NCBI RefSeq assembly: GCF_012911935.1
Contig: NZ_JAAXLA010000040.1
Coordinates: 1 to 61,068 of the forward strand
DNA: 61,068 bases
Reading direction: 5' to 3'
From: Pseudonocardia acidicola
GTDB taxonomy: Bacteria; Actinomycetota; Actinomycetes; Mycobacteriales; Pseudonocardiaceae
The translations under genes and the position numbers were made by a program. Below the pieces are notes generated by a model that made no database searches, was not told where the DNA came from, and was given only the letters and a program-made list of their open reading frames with translations. This document shows, piece by piece, positions 60,501 to 61,068 of this stretch (positions are counted from its first letter, which is position 1; every line of letters begins with the position of its first letter).

Positions 60501-61068
60501 CCGTACGGGGTACTGGGTCGGCACGGGCCGCGGTCCGACCCTGTGGTCCGGGCGGATCATGGACGCCCTGAACCAGCACGGCATCGACCGGACCACCATC
60601 GAGCGGGCCTACTTCGGTGGCGCACATCGGCTGGGCGAGCTCGGCGGCGACGAGGCCGGGAAGATCCGCAACACCTGGCGCCGGCTGCTCTGGCGCGACG
60701 ACCTGCGCCGGCACGGGTTCATCGCCTTCGAGTACCGCAACGAACTCCTGCGCGAGATCGCCCACGAGAAACAGGACGCACTGCGCCGAGCGTCCGCCGA
60801 CGAGCAGAAGCAGATCATCGCAATGGCCCTTGCCGAGCGGGGCGCCCCCACCAACGTCACCGTGCGCCCGATCGACGTGTCCCTGGTGCAACAGGAACTG
60901 TCGGCGGTCGGGACCACCAGTGGTACGAACCATCCGGCCGCTCCGCCGACGACACCGGCCGGGGCCACCGCACCCCCGCCGCCTCTGCCGCCGGTGCGGC
61001 CGCACGCGGGCGGGTCGGGAGCACCTCCGCCGCCTCTGCCGCCGGTGCGGCCGCACGGGGGCGGGTCG
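57520..61068 (+). CDS. CpnT-like type VII polymorphic toxin candidate with HExxH domain, truncated by window end
   Basis: At least 1183 residues with no stop in view. Residues 1-110 match the CpnT-like WXG100 N-terminal domain (LDWLVKLTAGQDWPKGDEDKLREL, then a long helical pair). A hydrophobic and glycine-rich region covers about 110-270. A proline-, glycine- and serine-rich linker covers about 280-830. A compact domain at about 840-1120 carries H938-E-A-L-H942 and a downstream DEGITDRLAAE with E974, a gluzincin-type metal site. A PPPPLPPVRPH repeat then begins, so another domain probably follows. It is probably exported by this system, with the zinc protease as an effector or a processing domain. 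That function is inferred. Confidence 0.82.
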   Translation, partial: MSLQIPPELDWLVKLTAGQDWPKGDEDKLRELSAVWHDTASELSGLLDEVEPLVRSVLGSVQGPAADQFADFATTLRAQLPAFVDSADKIGTLAFDTATQVEYAKYMIIGQMVMLAAEIAWCLAMAPWTFGASELLIGPLIAAARLTVQMILRRLLMHVLYEVVTQVGLDVAIQTLQFLKGDRTSWSIGNTVGAAVTGAIGGGLAGLGSSALSALGSKIGRELSEGMGGQAANAVVSAVGTTLASNAIYGDNQGAGLAAASSAFAGLVGGGGRRGHGGHAGSGDTHIDVPQISDPTRGIDGAGTRGPTGPPGEGAGGGPLDVGAPHDVGSSAAVPPVAGSGTTEVPTPHEVGTPTDSEPLPVHSTGSADRPAGGATVVGPPSHAAGTGAGSAGATGSAGDVTGGPHAQPGVTLSTPPPTGLPGLDGNHAGTGTGQPGTEASAGAGSRAPATGPGPVHPPAAGERAHAPAGAGPAEEQVPANGTPHPSAGAAPPAETGSGGAPAPHTTPPPTGTAASDPSPGTGQPHGTPGGRPDLAAPSSAQVPVDGPKPAEAPPAGSAGAHTAPPQDRAPALDAAPPARSGVPGTAPGPVLQPLEPHSETAPQSQTPQASGPPPNSGPHAVAAPTANPSTVPVAHAPESSSAVPVAHAPESSPSTVRAERPSAGTSEPSRVPSGPSPVSSGEKAPSSPAGVAEPSPHSSSSPVPAAPGSSPAPHASGSRAPEVPGPAQSPRPSPGSSGDPRPSSEGPGGTALAGEPSGRPSTTVSADGPTTLNATPPHPGGPTPVTTTGAQGSHAPGPSRPSGSARSPGPDPSPPPPYRNLADPQHAPDVPSHAPEWTPDQVLPPEDRTRLEQKLNDLRNQHVDQSGAAPMRLEFRPSSQDDMVRLAGEDYRGAMAKTTVVDGKPVILVNTRHEEFYVHDGTSLQPDTHKIRYTLVHEALHFFSHDHAGFQNHRHDNVLDEHGQAETEQSLDEGITDRLAAEISTELFPNTEIRTGYWVGTGRGPTLWSGRIMDALNQHGIDRTTIERAYFGGAHRLGELGGDEAGKIRNTWRRLLWRDDLRRHGFIAFEYRNELLREIAHEKQDALRRASADEQKQIIAMALAERGAPTNVTVRPIDVSLVQQELSAVGTTSGTNHPAAPPTTPAGATAPPPPLPPVRPHAGGSGAPPPPLPPVRPHGGGS
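60970..61068. repeat. 51-bp tandem repeat encoding a proline-rich linker
   Basis: Two near-identical 51-bp units (60970-61020 and 61021-61068, the latter cut by the window end) encode APPPPLPPVRPH plus a glycine-rich spacer. The array may continue beyond the window. Confidence 0.9.

Overview
The window is very GC-rich DNA (roughly 70 percent or more by eye) with many GTG starts and tightly overlapping genes. It looks like an actinobacterial chromosome. The gene mix (an NDMA-dependent methanol dehydrogenase, a gamma-butyrolactone-receptor-type TetR, SARP regulation, an actinobacterial type VII secretion locus and PhoP-type PHO boxes) fits Pseudonocardiales, most likely Pseudonocardia or a close relative. 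The genus is an inference. No tRNA, rRNA, CRISPR array or intact transposase was seen.

Region 1 (1-12.4 kb) is aromatic catabolism. A plus-strand run encodes a three-subunit molybdenum hydroxylase (large subunit cut by the window edge), an alpha/beta hydrolase and a luciferase-like monooxygenase. It meets, across a strong bidirectional terminator, a minus-strand operon of nine genes: ring-cleavage-product hydrolase, LigA-like and LigB-like extradiol dioxygenase subunits, Rieske ferredoxin, ring-hydroxylating dioxygenase alpha and beta subunits, SDR dihydrodiol dehydrogenase, nitronate-monooxygenase-like protein and acyl-CoA ligase. A divergent TetR gene and two palindromes sit at the operon head. 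The nitronate-monooxygenase-like gene ends in a 17-bp tandem repeat.

Region 2 (12.4-20 kb) holds a pstSCAB phosphate transporter operon with a PHO box upstream of pstS and a receiver-less OmpR-type DNA-binding protein coupled to pstB. It is followed by a decayed stretch with a cytochrome P450 remnant, a small unknown gene and a gamma-butyrolactone-receptor-like TetR with palindromic operators.

Region 3 (20-36 kb) is mixed metabolism: a PIG-L deacetylase-like protein, a beta-hydroxyacid-dehydrogenase-like enzyme, a class A penicillin-binding protein with a PASTA domain, a LapA-like membrane protein, an acetyl-CoA acetyltransferase, an NAD kinase and NDMA-dependent methanol dehydrogenase. Then comes a minus-strand series ubiX-ubiD-vdcD-ribBA-idi-ppa, which reads as a prenylated-FMN-dependent decarboxylase packaged with genes for both cofactor precursors. 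A divergent MarR gene and a pair of matching operators control its head. A Tat-exported metallophosphoesterase follows.

Region 4 (36.3 kb to the end) is a type VII secretion locus. It has a LuxR-type and a SARP regulator, EccC, EccD and EccB, and a large protein with a degenerate ADP-ribosyltransferase-like end. It continues with a fusion of a right-handed beta-helix to an EccA/CbxX-type AAA+ ATPase plus a second, degenerate AAA+ domain, then small WXG100-family proteins, a glycine-rich repeat substrate, a YbaB-family protein and a CpnT-like polymorphic toxin candidate with an HExxH zinc-protease motif that runs off the window. EccE and the mycosin protease are not in view.
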